NCBI GenBank assembly: GCA_900110635.1 | Contig: FOEK01000010.1 | Location: 62,001 to 126,000, forward strand | DNA length: 64,000 bases | From: Lachnospiraceae bacterium NE2001 | GTDB taxonomy: Bacteria > Bacillota > Clostridia > Lachnospirales > Lachnospiraceae | Direction: 5' to 3' | Made by a program: the position numbers and the translations under genes | Notes under the pieces: generated by a model | Databases searched by the model: none | What the model was told of the DNA's origin: nothing | The model's input: only the letters and a program-made list of their open reading frames with translations | Shown: positions 1-5,849 of the stretch, one piece after another | Layout: every line of letters starts with the position of its first letter | Position numbering within the stretch: the first letter of the stretch is position 1

Positions 1-144
1 TACAAAAAAGGACAGACAGATGAGTTGATCCGATTACTCAAGAAATGCAGATGCAGCCTTATGGATGAGATGCATGAAAGCCAGAGAAAAGTAGATCGTA
101 TGGATTTCCTGATCCGGCGGGTGGAGAGGAAAGCGGCAAAGTAA
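1..144 (+). CDS. C-terminal end of a MerR-like regulator (partial)
   Basis: The window opens inside a reading frame of 47 codons that ends with TAA at 142-144. The visible peptide is a charged helix (ending FLIRRVERKAAK) of the type that forms the antiparallel coiled coil at the C-terminus of MerR-family regulators, which often precede small reductase or hydrolase genes. The DNA-binding part lies outside the window, so the family call rests only on the helix pattern and its position before a hydrolase gene. Confidence 0.45.
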   Translation, partial: YKKGQTDELIRLLKKCRCSLMDEMHESQRKVDRMDFLIRRVERKAAK

Positions 145-165
145 AAAATTATGGAGGACAATGCA

Positions 166-1164
166 ATGATCAAAGAAGAACTGAAACTGGTACAGGAATG
201 GGACAAGACTTTCGAAAAAAGTGATAAGGTAGATCACAGTAAGGTGACATTTGTAAACAGATATGGAATCACCCTTGCAGCTGATATGTATGTGCCGAAG
301 AATGCGGAAGGAAAGCTTCCGGCTATCGCAGTAAGTGGACCATTTGGAGCTGTGAAAGAACAGTGCAGCGGATTATATGCGCAGACTATGGCGGAGAGGG
401 GATTTCTGACAATCGCATTTGATCCTTCGTTCACAGGCGAGAGTGGAGGAAATGTCAGATATATGGCATCCCCTGATATCAATACAGAAGATTTTATGGC
501 GGCGGTGGATTTTCTTTCTCTGAATGAAAAGGTAGATCCTGAACGAATCGGAATCCTTGGCATTTGCGGATGGGGCGGCATGGCAATCAATGCAGCTGCA
601 CTTGATACCAGGGTAAAAGCAACGGTGGCTTCCACCATGTACGATATGACAAGGGTGAATGCAAACGGATATTTTGACTCTGCGGATTCTGAGGAAGCTC
701 GTTATGAGGCGAAGAAGGCACAGTGTGCACAGCGCTTGGAAGACCTTAAGAATGGCGAGTACAAGCTTGGCGGTGGTGTGGTTGATCCGCTTCCGGAGGA
801 TGCTCCATTCTTCGTGGTGGATTATTATGATTATTACAAGACAGAGCGTGGATATCACGCAAGATCACTTAATTCCAATGGTGGTTGGAATGTGATTGGA
901 TGCGAATCGTTTGTTAATCAGCCAATCCTGAAGTATAGCAATGAGATCAGAAGCGCAGTTCTCCTTATTCATGGAGAAAAAGCACATTCCTGTTATTTCT
1001 CAAAGGACGCTTATACTGCGATGATAAAGGACAGCAAGTATACGGATAATAAGGAGCTGCTGATCATTCCTGATGCAGTGCATACCGATCTGTATGACGG
1101 AGGTGGAAAGGATGCAATCCCGTTTGATAAACTGACTGAGTTTTACACGGAGTATTTGAAATGA
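166..1164 (+). CDS. alpha/beta hydrolase, dienelactone hydrolase-like
   Basis: A 332-aa cytoplasmic hydrolase. ATG 166 is preferred over ATG 151 because GGAGG at 153-157 lies just upstream of 166 and inside the longer version. The nucleophile elbow reads GICGWGG with Cys at about residue 134, and the catalytic His is in DAVHTDLYDG near residue 306. A Cys nucleophile in this setting is typical of dienelactone hydrolase-like members rather than GxSxG esterases. The substrate is unknown. The stop overlaps the start of the next lipoprotein gene (ATGA), so the two are translationally coupled. Confidence 0.75.
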   Translation: MIKEELKLVQEWDKTFEKSDKVDHSKVTFVNRYGITLAADMYVPKNAEGKLPAIAVSGPFGAVKEQCSGLYAQTMAERGFLTIAFDPSFTGESGGNVRYMASPDINTEDFMAAVDFLSLNEKVDPERIGILGICGWGGMAINAAALDTRVKATVASTMYDMTRVNANGYFDSADSEEARYEAKKAQCAQRLEDLKNGEYKLGGGVVDPLPEDAPFFVVDYYDYYKTERGYHARSLNSNGGWNVIGCESFVNQPILKYSNEIRSAVLLIHGEKAHSCYFSKDAYTAMIKDSKYTDNKELLIIPDAVHTDLYDGGGKDAIPFDKLTEFYTEYLK

Positions 1165-1724
1165 AAAGAACGATTTCTTTGATAATCTTAGTATTACTGT
1201 CTTGCACAGTACTATCAGGCTGTGGAAAGACCGTAAAGGAAGTGGAACAGGCAAACCCTGTGAACACAGTTGATGCAGATGCAAAAGATACATCTGAGGA
1301 AAGGACTATTAATCAGAAGGCAGAGAAGCTGGAAACAATTACAAATTATGAAAACGTCACAGAGCAGGAGGATGAGATTATCATGGTTATGACGATCAAT
1401 GATACGAAAGTGGATGTTACATGGGAAAATAATGCCTCTGTGGCTGAACTGAAGGAGCTTGCAGAAGATGGGCTTACGATATCAATGACTATGTACGGAG
1501 GATTTGAACAGGTAGGATCTATCGGAAAGAGTATCACACGAGATGATAAACAGACGACCACGTCGGCAGGCGATATTGTCCTTTATTCGGGAAATCAGCT
1601 TGTAGTATTTTATGGATCTAATTCATGGGCATATACGAGACTAGGGAAAATAAAACTGACTGAGAAAGAACTAACGAATCTTCTTAGTAATGGTGATGTT
1701 ACTATCACATTAAGTATGGAATAA
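1161..1724 (+). CDS. cyclophilin-like fold lipoprotein
   Basis: A 187-aa exported lipoprotein. The N-terminus has a basic start, a hydrophobic stretch and the lipobox LSGC with Cys at residue 21. After a charged linker, residues about 75-187 match the bacterial cyclophilin-like domain: an initial strand (MTINDTKVDVTW), the region TISMTMYGGFEQVGSIGKS and the GDIVLYSGNQLVVFYG core. Such domains usually sit beside flavodoxins or oxidoreductases, as here (next gene 1734). No isomerase activity can be claimed. It overlaps the upstream hydrolase by 4 bp. Confidence 0.75.
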   Translation: MKRTISLIILVLLSCTVLSGCGKTVKEVEQANPVNTVDADAKDTSEERTINQKAEKLETITNYENVTEQEDEIIMVMTINDTKVDVTWENNASVAELKELAEDGLTISMTMYGGFEQVGSIGKSITRDDKQTTTSAGDIVLYSGNQLVVFYGSNSWAYTRLGKIKLTEKELTNLLSNGDVTITLSME

Positions 1725-1733
1725 GGAGGATAC

Positions 1734-2273
1734 ATGGCGAAGAAGATACTCATAATTGAAACAAGTTTAAGAGCAAAGAGTAATTCTGACAGGCTTGCCG
1801 AAAGCTTTGCAGAAGGCGCAAAAGCAGCAGGAAATGATGTTGAGATTATTTCCTTGAAAGGAAAGAATATCGGCTTCTGCACAGGTTGTTTCGGATGCCA
1901 GAAGTTGGGGCATTGTGTGTTTAAGGATGATGCAAATGAAATCACGGAAAAGATTCTTGAAGCAGAGGTGGTCGTTTGGTCCACTCCGATCTATTACTAC
2001 GAGATGAGCGGACAGATGAAGACTATGATCGACAGGGCAAACTCTCTTTATCCGAGGGATTACAAATTCAGAGAAGTATATCTGCTTTCTGTAGCAGCAG
2101 AAGATGAGGATTATGTAGATAAAAATGCCGCAGGTGGTGTACAGGGGTGGGTTGATTGTTTTGAAAAAGCGGAGTTTAAGGGAAAAGTGTTCGCCGGTGG
2201 TGTAAATGAACAGGGAGAGATTGAAGGACACAAGGCTTTAGATGAAGCCTATTCAATGGGGAATGCTATCTAA
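1734..2273 (+). CDS. NADPH-dependent FMN reductase / flavodoxin-fold protein
   Basis: A 179-aa flavoprotein of the NAD(P)H-dependent FMN reductase family. It begins with a Rossmann-type strand and the phosphate-binding loop TSLRAKSNSDRLAE. The cysteine cluster CTGCFGCQKLGHC (about residues 49-61) is found in the iron-sulfur flavoprotein-like branch and may be redox active. The motif STPIYYYEMSGQMKTMIDR is the conserved flavin-contact region. AAGGAGG precedes the ATG by a short gap. It forms a redox operon with the preceding hydrolase and cyclophilin-like lipoprotein. Confidence 0.85.
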   Translation: MAKKILIIETSLRAKSNSDRLAESFAEGAKAAGNDVEIISLKGKNIGFCTGCFGCQKLGHCVFKDDANEITEKILEAEVVVWSTPIYYYEMSGQMKTMIDRANSLYPRDYKFREVYLLSVAAEDEDYVDKNAAGGVQGWVDCFEKAEFKGKVFAGGVNEQGEIEGHKALDEAYSMGNAI

Positions 2274-2289
2274 TTAATAGTGTGTTATC

Positions 2290-2352
2290 TTGGAAATTAT
2301 AGAAGCTGTTGCTAATTTGAGAGGATTTATTGAAATAGGCAAAGCGCTGTAA
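2290..2352 (+). pseudogene. short gene remnant (20 codons)
   Basis: A 20-codon tail ending in TAA at 2350-2352 (peptide begins LEIIEAVANLRGFIEIG) with no start. It has a helical protein-like composition and lies directly after the flavoprotein gene. I cannot assign it to a family. It is listed because it marks the left edge of a patch of broken genes reaching to 3757. Confidence 0.2.
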
Positions 2353-2379
2353 TGCCGAAAACTATGTTGGTGCTTATGA

Positions 2380-2784
2380 ATGAAAGAATTTCGAATTAAT
2401 TATGCAGAGCCTATCGAATGGTATATTCCTTTAGGTGTTCAAACAAAGGCTCATCTCCCGTGTGGAGGCGTGACGGAAGCGGGAACCACACAGAGGGATG
2501 TTGTAAGAGAAGGTGTTGTTCAGATCGGCGTGGCATTCCGAGTGTCGAAGAAGTGGCTGAATAAGTTTTCAGCATATAAGAAGCTGACCAGCATAACGGT
2601 CGGATACCTGGACATGGAGACCATGAACATCGTAAACACGCGGATGTACATTGACGGGTATCAGGTGAAGCTGGTCAGTGATACAAGCTACGAGAGCTTG
2701 TGGGAGGTGACTTTTACGTTGAAGGAGTTTTTAAATAGAGCAGTCTGTCAAAAAACACCTTTTGGGTTATTAGCCGGGGCTTGA
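2380..2784 (+). pseudogene. phage-like structural protein fragment, chimeric ORF
   Basis: An ORF of 134 codons. The central part (GTTQRDVVREGVVQIGV, then YIDGYQVKL and YESLWEVTFTLKEF) resembles small phage tail or structural proteins of the DUF6711 type. The first 30 and last 20 codons do not fit that family. The end runs antisense through the 3' end of a TetR fragment (stop at 2784), suggesting the frame is a fusion junction. There is no other phage gene nearby, so this is best read as a prophage scar and not a working gene. Confidence 0.4.
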
Positions 2785-3113
2785 AGTAGTATTTGCGCAT
2801 AAAGCGCAGCTGTTTTTTCCTCTGATAAACCTTTTTCAAGTATCCACTTGGTAATAAAAGTAGCCATTCCTGCAGATTGGAATTCGTAATAGAGCCGAAG
2901 CTCTGCAGAATCTTTCATATTGAAGAATGACATTGCATTTGTCAGGTTTTGCCCGAAGATGAGGTCTGTCAGTTGCCTGAGGAATTTTCCGTCATCGCCT
3001 TTGAGCATGACATAAATCAGTTCCCTGACTTCTGAGATTCCTTCGATGATATGCTTTGCATATAAAACGATCGTGTCTTCAGTGACTGCAGAGGCTTCTT
3101 GAATGACAGGCAA
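2748..3113 (-). pseudogene. TetR/AcrR regulator C-terminal fragment
   Basis: A 121-codon minus-strand frame whose peptide has the ligand-binding domain pattern of TetR-family regulators near its end (YYEFQSAGMATFITKWIL followed by a helix with LYAQILL). The N-terminal helix-turn-helix is absent: upstream DNA switches to a ferritin-like fragment on the other strand at about 3107. It is therefore a 5'-truncated gene, unlikely to bind DNA. Confidence 0.55.
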
Positions 3114-3343
3114 AAGAGAATCGCGTATTCCTTCTGGAACAGTGGTATAAAGAGTTTACTGAAGGCGGTATCGAATCCATGAACAAACTGGCATGCAGCC
3201 TTGCAGATGATGCTGTAACTAGGAAGATGGTAGAAGAATTCGTGGCCGGTGAAGAAGAACACTGCGGATGGGTTGCGCAACATCTTGGAATCATTGAGAA
3301 GCTTGGTTATGACAACTATCTTCTTGAAATGATGGATATTTAA
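3107..3343 (+). pseudogene. ferritin-like diiron protein, C-terminal fragment
   Basis: An open frame with a stop at 3104 and no initiator at its head. It encodes a helical peptide with the ExxH-type pattern EEHCGWVAQHLGIIEKLGY near the end, as in ferritin-like or rubrerythrin-like diiron proteins. The first helices that complete the iron site are missing, so it cannot be functional alone. It lies 11 bp before an intact rubredoxin gene, a natural partner in anaerobe oxidative-stress operons, so a rearrangement probably removed the front of that operon. Confidence 0.5.
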
Positions 3344-3354
3344 GGAGTCCAAAT

Positions 3355-3528
3355 ATGGAACCTGTCACAAGCGGTAAGTATAAGTGCGCAAAGTGCGGCT
3401 GCGTCTATGATCCTGAGAAGGGAGATCCGAAGCACGGTATTGAACCCGGTACAAAGTTTGAAGATCTTCCGGAGGACTGGAAATGCCCGCGCTGCCGCAA
3501 AGGCAAGGATATGTTCGGACCGGTTTAA
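3355..3528 (+). CDS. rubredoxin
   Basis: A 57-aa protein with the rubredoxin iron site: [13 protein letters not shown] near the N-terminus and CPRC near the C-terminus, four cysteines binding one iron. Between them lies the usual [18 protein letters not shown] stretch. It is a soluble one-electron carrier to peroxide- or superoxide-reducing enzymes. GGAGTCC precedes the ATG. The N-terminal extension is short and the length is normal. It is the only intact gene in the 2284-3757 patch and may still be expressed. Confidence 0.9.
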   Translation: MEPVTSGKYKCAKCGCVYDPEKGDPKHGIEPGTKFEDLPEDWKCPRCRKGKDMFGPV

Positions 3529-3541
3529 GTAGAAGACAACC

Positions 3542-3757
3542 ATGGAAATCAAAGCTGTAAAATTCAGAAAAGATGGGTTTTATTCACTGGCACTTGCCTT
3601 CGGCGGAGAGGAAGGACCTGATAAGTTTGACGCAAAGCTTCGCTATCGCGGCAGTCTGCAGAATTATCTGATCGATACAGGAGATGAAGTAACCCTGGTC
3701 GATACCGGATATCTGGAAAGCGTTCCCGTAGAACTGCCGGATGAGAACAGCATCTAA
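3542..3757 (+). pseudogene. MBL-fold metallo-hydrolase, truncated after 71 codons
   Basis: The peptide starts like a metallo-beta-lactamase-fold hydrolase: a first strand pair (GFYSLALAFGGEEG) and SLQNYLIDTGDEVTLVDTGY, the standard entry into the fold. A stop follows at 3757, before the HxHxDH metal-binding motif, which is found nowhere downstream. The product therefore lacks the active site. It follows rubredoxin by 13 bp, consistent with a former redox operon whose tail was deleted. Confidence 0.65.
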
Positions 3758-3802
3758 AATGACATTAAAGGAAAAATTGAGAATAATAATTGATTGATAT
3801 TA

Positions 3803-3847
3803 AAAAATGGATGTGTGCAGTGACAACTGCATTCATCCATTTTTTTC
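3803..3847. terminator. bidirectional intrinsic terminator
   Basis: AAATGGATG (3805-3813) pairs with CATCCATTT (3834-3842), with an inner TGCAGT/ACTGCA stem. The hairpin is followed by T's on the plus strand and preceded by A's, so it can end transcripts from both sides: the rubredoxin patch on the plus strand and the XRE gene on the minus strand, whose stop codon it overlaps. Confidence 0.8.
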
Positions 3848-4099
3848 TTGAGAAAAAATATTTCCATTTAATAAATCAGATGCGGATGTTTCAAGTACAT
3901 CAGAAATGCTGAACAGTATATCAACTGAAAATGAACGGGAAATGCCAGGTGCTTCAATTGAACTGAGAAATGAACGGCTTATTCCTGCTTTTTCGGCTAA
4001 TTGTTCCTGTGATAACCCTTTAAGTTTTCTTAGTGCAGCAATGGTTAATCCTAATTGTATCAGTCTATCTCTATTATCAAATGATTCTTTCTTCCTCAT
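3833..4099 (-). CDS. XRE-family helix-turn-helix regulator
   Basis: An 88-aa DNA-binding protein. Residues about 15-75 form a Cro/C1-type HTH: LGLTIAALRKLKGLSQEQLA, then EKAGISRSFLSSIE as the recognition helix, then a helix ending in ASDLLNG. The motif has a small insertion (APGISRS) that repeats part of the recognition helix. There is no sensor domain. A GGAGGGG site precedes the ATG on the minus strand. It is divergent from the invertible recombinase segment, and a control role over that region is plausible but unproven. Confidence 0.8.
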   Translation of the reverse strand: MRKKESFDNRDRLIQLGLTIAALRKLKGLSQEQLAEKAGISRSFLSSIEAPGISRSFSVDILFSISDVLETSASDLLNGNIFSQEKNG

Positions 4100-4181
4100 T
4101 CAACCCCTCCGTTTAAGTGAATATTGAATGATATTATTATAAAATCTGAGGGATGACATATCAGCACTATAGAATAGATAA

Positions 4182-4211
4182 TTGACTAATATAATGAGCA
4201 AATATATAATC
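4182..4211 (+). promoter_or_regulatory. plus-strand promoter facing the recombinase segment
   Basis: TTGACT (4182-4187), 18-bp spacer, TATAAT (4206-4211). It lies outside the inverted sites and points right. In the drawn orientation it could transcribe the recombinase gene; after inversion the same transcript would be antisense to it. The ten bases GATGACATAT occur at 4152-4161 and again at 4222-4231, bracketing this promoter, and could be operators for the neighbouring XRE protein. Confidence 0.5.
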
Positions 4212-4249
4212 AAAGTGTCAGATGACATATAGATGTAACATATATGCCA

Positions 4250-4282
4250 TAAAAAGAGCGGATAGCTTGTTTTGCTATCCGC
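4250..4282 (-). terminator. minus-strand intrinsic terminator blocking the leftward promoter
   Basis: Perfect 9-bp stem GCGGATAGC (4258-4266) / GCTATCCGC (4274-4282) with a 7-nt loop. Read on the minus strand it is followed by a U-rich tract (TCTTTTTA). It sits about 75 bp downstream of the start expected from the strong minus-strand promoter at 4362-4390, so in this orientation that promoter would make only a short RNA. On the plus strand no T tract follows. Confidence 0.75.
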
Positions 4283-4287
4283 CGTAG

Positions 4288-4314
4288 TTCGTAGATTAAA
4301 TCATTCTGCGAAAA
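4288..4314 (+). repeat. left inverted recombination site (IR-L)
   Basis: 27 bp matching the reverse complement of 5664-5690 at 26 of 27 positions. The site is itself a near palindrome: TTCGTAGA (4288-4295), a 9-bp spacer TTAAATCAT, TCTGCGAA (4305-4312). Two 8-bp arms around a short spacer is the layout of a tyrosine recombinase core site. The single mismatch (T at 4292) is in the outer arm, which stays in place if strand exchange occurs in the spacer. Confidence 0.85.
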
Positions 4315-4361
4315 AATAGTTAATACTGTTCTGTCCCCCAATTACGGGATTTCATGACTCT

Positions 4362-4390
4362 AATATATCAAATATCAGCTCTGCTGTCAA
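4362..4390 (-). promoter_or_regulatory. strong extended -10 promoter inside the invertible segment
   Basis: On the minus strand: TTGACA (4390-4385), a 17-bp spacer ending in TGA, then TATATT (4367-4362). This is a full -35 consensus, optimal spacing, a TGn extension and a 5/6 -10 box, the best promoter match I saw in the window. It points toward IR-L and away from the recombinase start. No gene is positioned to use it in the drawn orientation, because a terminator follows; inverted, it would feed the T7SS operon. Confidence 0.8.
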
Positions 4391-4528
4391 TTTGAAACAA
4401 GGATATTTATGGTAAAAATGTACAAAAATAAATGTTGATTTTGCAAGAATAACTATGTTTTTTACATTTGTATTTTTGTTCTTATTCTATTAATGGTCAA
4501 AAAAATGGTATTTAGAGGAGGGAGTGTT

Positions 4529-5629
4529 ATGTCTCGAAGAGGAGAAAATATTAGAAAACGTAAGGATGGACGATGGGAAGGGAGAATTCTGATAACTGAT
4601 TCAGATGGTAAGAAAAAATATAAATCACTATATGGTCATTCTTATAAGGAAGTAAAAGACAAATTATCATCATTCGCACCTTATAGAATTTCAAAATGTC
4701 AAACTAATAATACAATTGAATCTAATGCATTAAACTGGCTAGATAATATAAGAAATACAAAGAAATATTCGACGTATATAAAATATAAAGATATCTACTA
4801 TAACCACATCCATAACGCTATAGGTTCATTATCGACAAGTAGCATTACGGATACAGAAATTATTAATATATTTCATAACTGCACCAATACCGATAATGCT
4901 GTATCCAGAAGTACAATTTCAACAATAAAATATGTTCTCTCACAAGTTTTAATAGCCTCAGGGATCGAAAGCAAGAACGATATAATAGCTAAAGAATTCG
5001 CTAAAACTACAGTAAAAAAATCAGAGTATCAGGTACTTGGCGAAAAAGAGCAAGAGATGTTAATTAAATATTTAATATGCGATATGGATATATATAAATT
5101 AGGAATTATTATAGCACTATTTACAGGTCTCAGATTAGGCGAACTATGCGCATTAAAGAATGAACATATTGATCTTAGTAATAAAATAATCACTGTTAAG
5201 TCTACCGTACAAAGAATATCAGATGATAACGGTCATACCAAATTAATGTGTTCTACTCCCAAAAGCATAAGTTCTATTCGCAGTATCCCTATAAGCGATA
5301 CATTATATTCAATACTTGAACCTAATATGACTTCATATGAATATTTCTTTGAAGAAAACAAATATATGGAGCCCCGAACTTTTCAGAAAAAATTTGATAA
5401 GTATTTAACTTCTGCAGGAATCAAGCATTATAAGTTTCATTCACTTAGACACACTTTTGCAACTAACTGTATAGAGCAAGGAATGGATATAAAGTGCTTA
5501 AGTGAAATACTTGGGCATGCAAATGTTCAAACCACACTAAACCGTTATGTTCATCCATCTGATAAGTTAAAAAAGAATTATATTAATCAGTGCAATTCTA
5601 TTTATGGTCAAATTCTGGGTCAGAATTAG
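4529..5629 (+). CDS. tyrosine recombinase (candidate site-specific invertase)
   Basis: A 366-aa integrase-family recombinase. ATG 4529 is chosen because AGAGGAGGGAG ends 7 nt before it. Residues about 1-55 resemble an arm-binding (AP2-like) domain (RKRKDGRWEGRI), 60-170 a core-binding SAM-like domain and 180-360 the catalytic domain. Catalytic residues are visible: Arg in FTGLRLGEL, His and Arg in HSLRHTFATN, His in LGHANVQTTL and the Tyr nucleophile in NRYVHP. It is flanked by inverted core-like sites and no phage or conjugation genes, which argues for a DNA invertase rather than element integration. Confidence 0.9.
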   Translation: MSRRGENIRKRKDGRWEGRILITDSDGKKKYKSLYGHSYKEVKDKLSSFAPYRISKCQTNNTIESNALNWLDNIRNTKKYSTYIKYKDIYYNHIHNAIGSLSTSSITDTEIINIFHNCTNTDNAVSRSTISTIKYVLSQVLIASGIESKNDIIAKEFAKTTVKKSEYQVLGEKEQEMLIKYLICDMDIYKLGIIIALFTGLRLGELCALKNEHIDLSNKIITVKSTVQRISDDNGHTKLMCSTPKSISSIRSIPISDTLYSILEPNMTSYEYFFEENKYMEPRTFQKKFDKYLTSAGIKHYKFHSLRHTFATNCIEQGMDIKCLSEILGHANVQTTLNRYVHPSDKLKKNYINQCNSIYGQILGQN

Positions 5630-5663
5630 AAGAGTATAATAAAAATATACTGGCAATCATCTG

Positions 5664-5690
5664 TTTTCGCAGAATGATTTAATCTGCGAA
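5664..5690 (-). repeat. right inverted recombination site (IR-R)
   Basis: The inverted partner of 4288-4314. The palindrome is perfect here: TTCGCAGA (5666-5673), spacer ATGATTTAA, TCTGCGAA (5683-5690). Its spacer is the exact reverse complement of the IR-L spacer. The outer arm (5683-5690) is also the start of the riboswitch: bases 5685-5691 form the 5' strand of stem P1, so the recombination site and the RNA sensor overlap. Confidence 0.85.
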
Positions 5691-5770
5691 CAAGGGCATA
5701 GCTGTCTAAAGACAGTGACGCAAAGCTATAGGATCTAAGTTACTTGATGTAATATGATAGCCAGTTGCAA
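5685..5770 (+). ncRNA. c-di-GMP-I (GEMM) riboswitch
   Basis: The class I c-di-GMP aptamer signature is visible: GGGCATAGC, a hairpin CTGTC-TAAA-GACAG, the invariant GTGACGCAAAGC, then a second stem (CTAT with ATAG around ATCTAAGTTAC/GTAATATG) and AGCCAGTTGC. P1 is formed by TGCGAAC (5685-5691, Gs bulged) with GTTGCA (5764-5769). The GNRA-like loop is UAAA here instead of the usual GAAA. It lies 80 bp upstream of the first T7SS gene on the same strand, so it should control the secretion operon in response to cyclic di-GMP. Confidence 0.88.
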
Positions 5771-5820
5771 TTAAAGATATAATATGCATTCTAGCCGTCA
5801 TAGGAGAATGCTTTTTTTTA
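5766..5820 (+). terminator. riboswitch expression platform: antiterminator and terminator
   Basis: Terminator: GCATTCT (5786-5792) pairs with AGAATGC (5805-5811), followed by eight T's. Alternative fold: TGCAATT (5766-5772) pairs with AAT-A-TGCA (5781-5788, one bulge), using both the 3' strand of P1 and the 5' strand of the terminator. Ligand binding stabilises P1, so it should free the terminator: a predicted OFF switch. The pairing is read by eye; folding energies were not computed. Confidence 0.7.
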
Positions 5821-5849
5821 TTTAATTCACAGAATCAGGATTGTAAATT

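Larger units (their letters stand above)
4288..5690. other. candidate 1.4-kb invertible DNA switch
   Basis: A 1403-bp segment bounded by inverted 27-bp sites, containing one tyrosine recombinase gene and an outward-facing strong promoter near one end. Because the spacers of the two sites are reverse complements, recombination between them would invert the segment and not excise it. The present orientation sends the promoter left into a terminator. The flipped orientation would place its start about 65 nt before the c-di-GMP riboswitch that leads the T7SS operon. Between 4315 and 4528 a weak plus-strand promoter (TTTACA then TATTCT, 16-bp gap, before 4495) may serve the recombinase. Confidence 0.75.

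Noticed and set aside
151-165. ATG 151 as start of the alpha/beta hydrolase
   Set aside because: The only good ribosome site (GGAGG, 153-157) lies within that extension and is spaced correctly for ATG 166.
5635-5640. TATAAT just after the recombinase stop as the T7SS promoter in the drawn orientation
   Set aside because: A perfect -10 box, but no acceptable -35 at 16-18 bp and no TGn extension. It may give weak basal expression; not listed as a feature.
4288-5690. The recombinase segment as an integrated mobile element with att sites
   Set aside because: The flanking sites are inverted relative to each other and the segment carries no cargo, excisionase or conjugation gene. Direct repeats would be needed for excision; inversion is the simpler reading.
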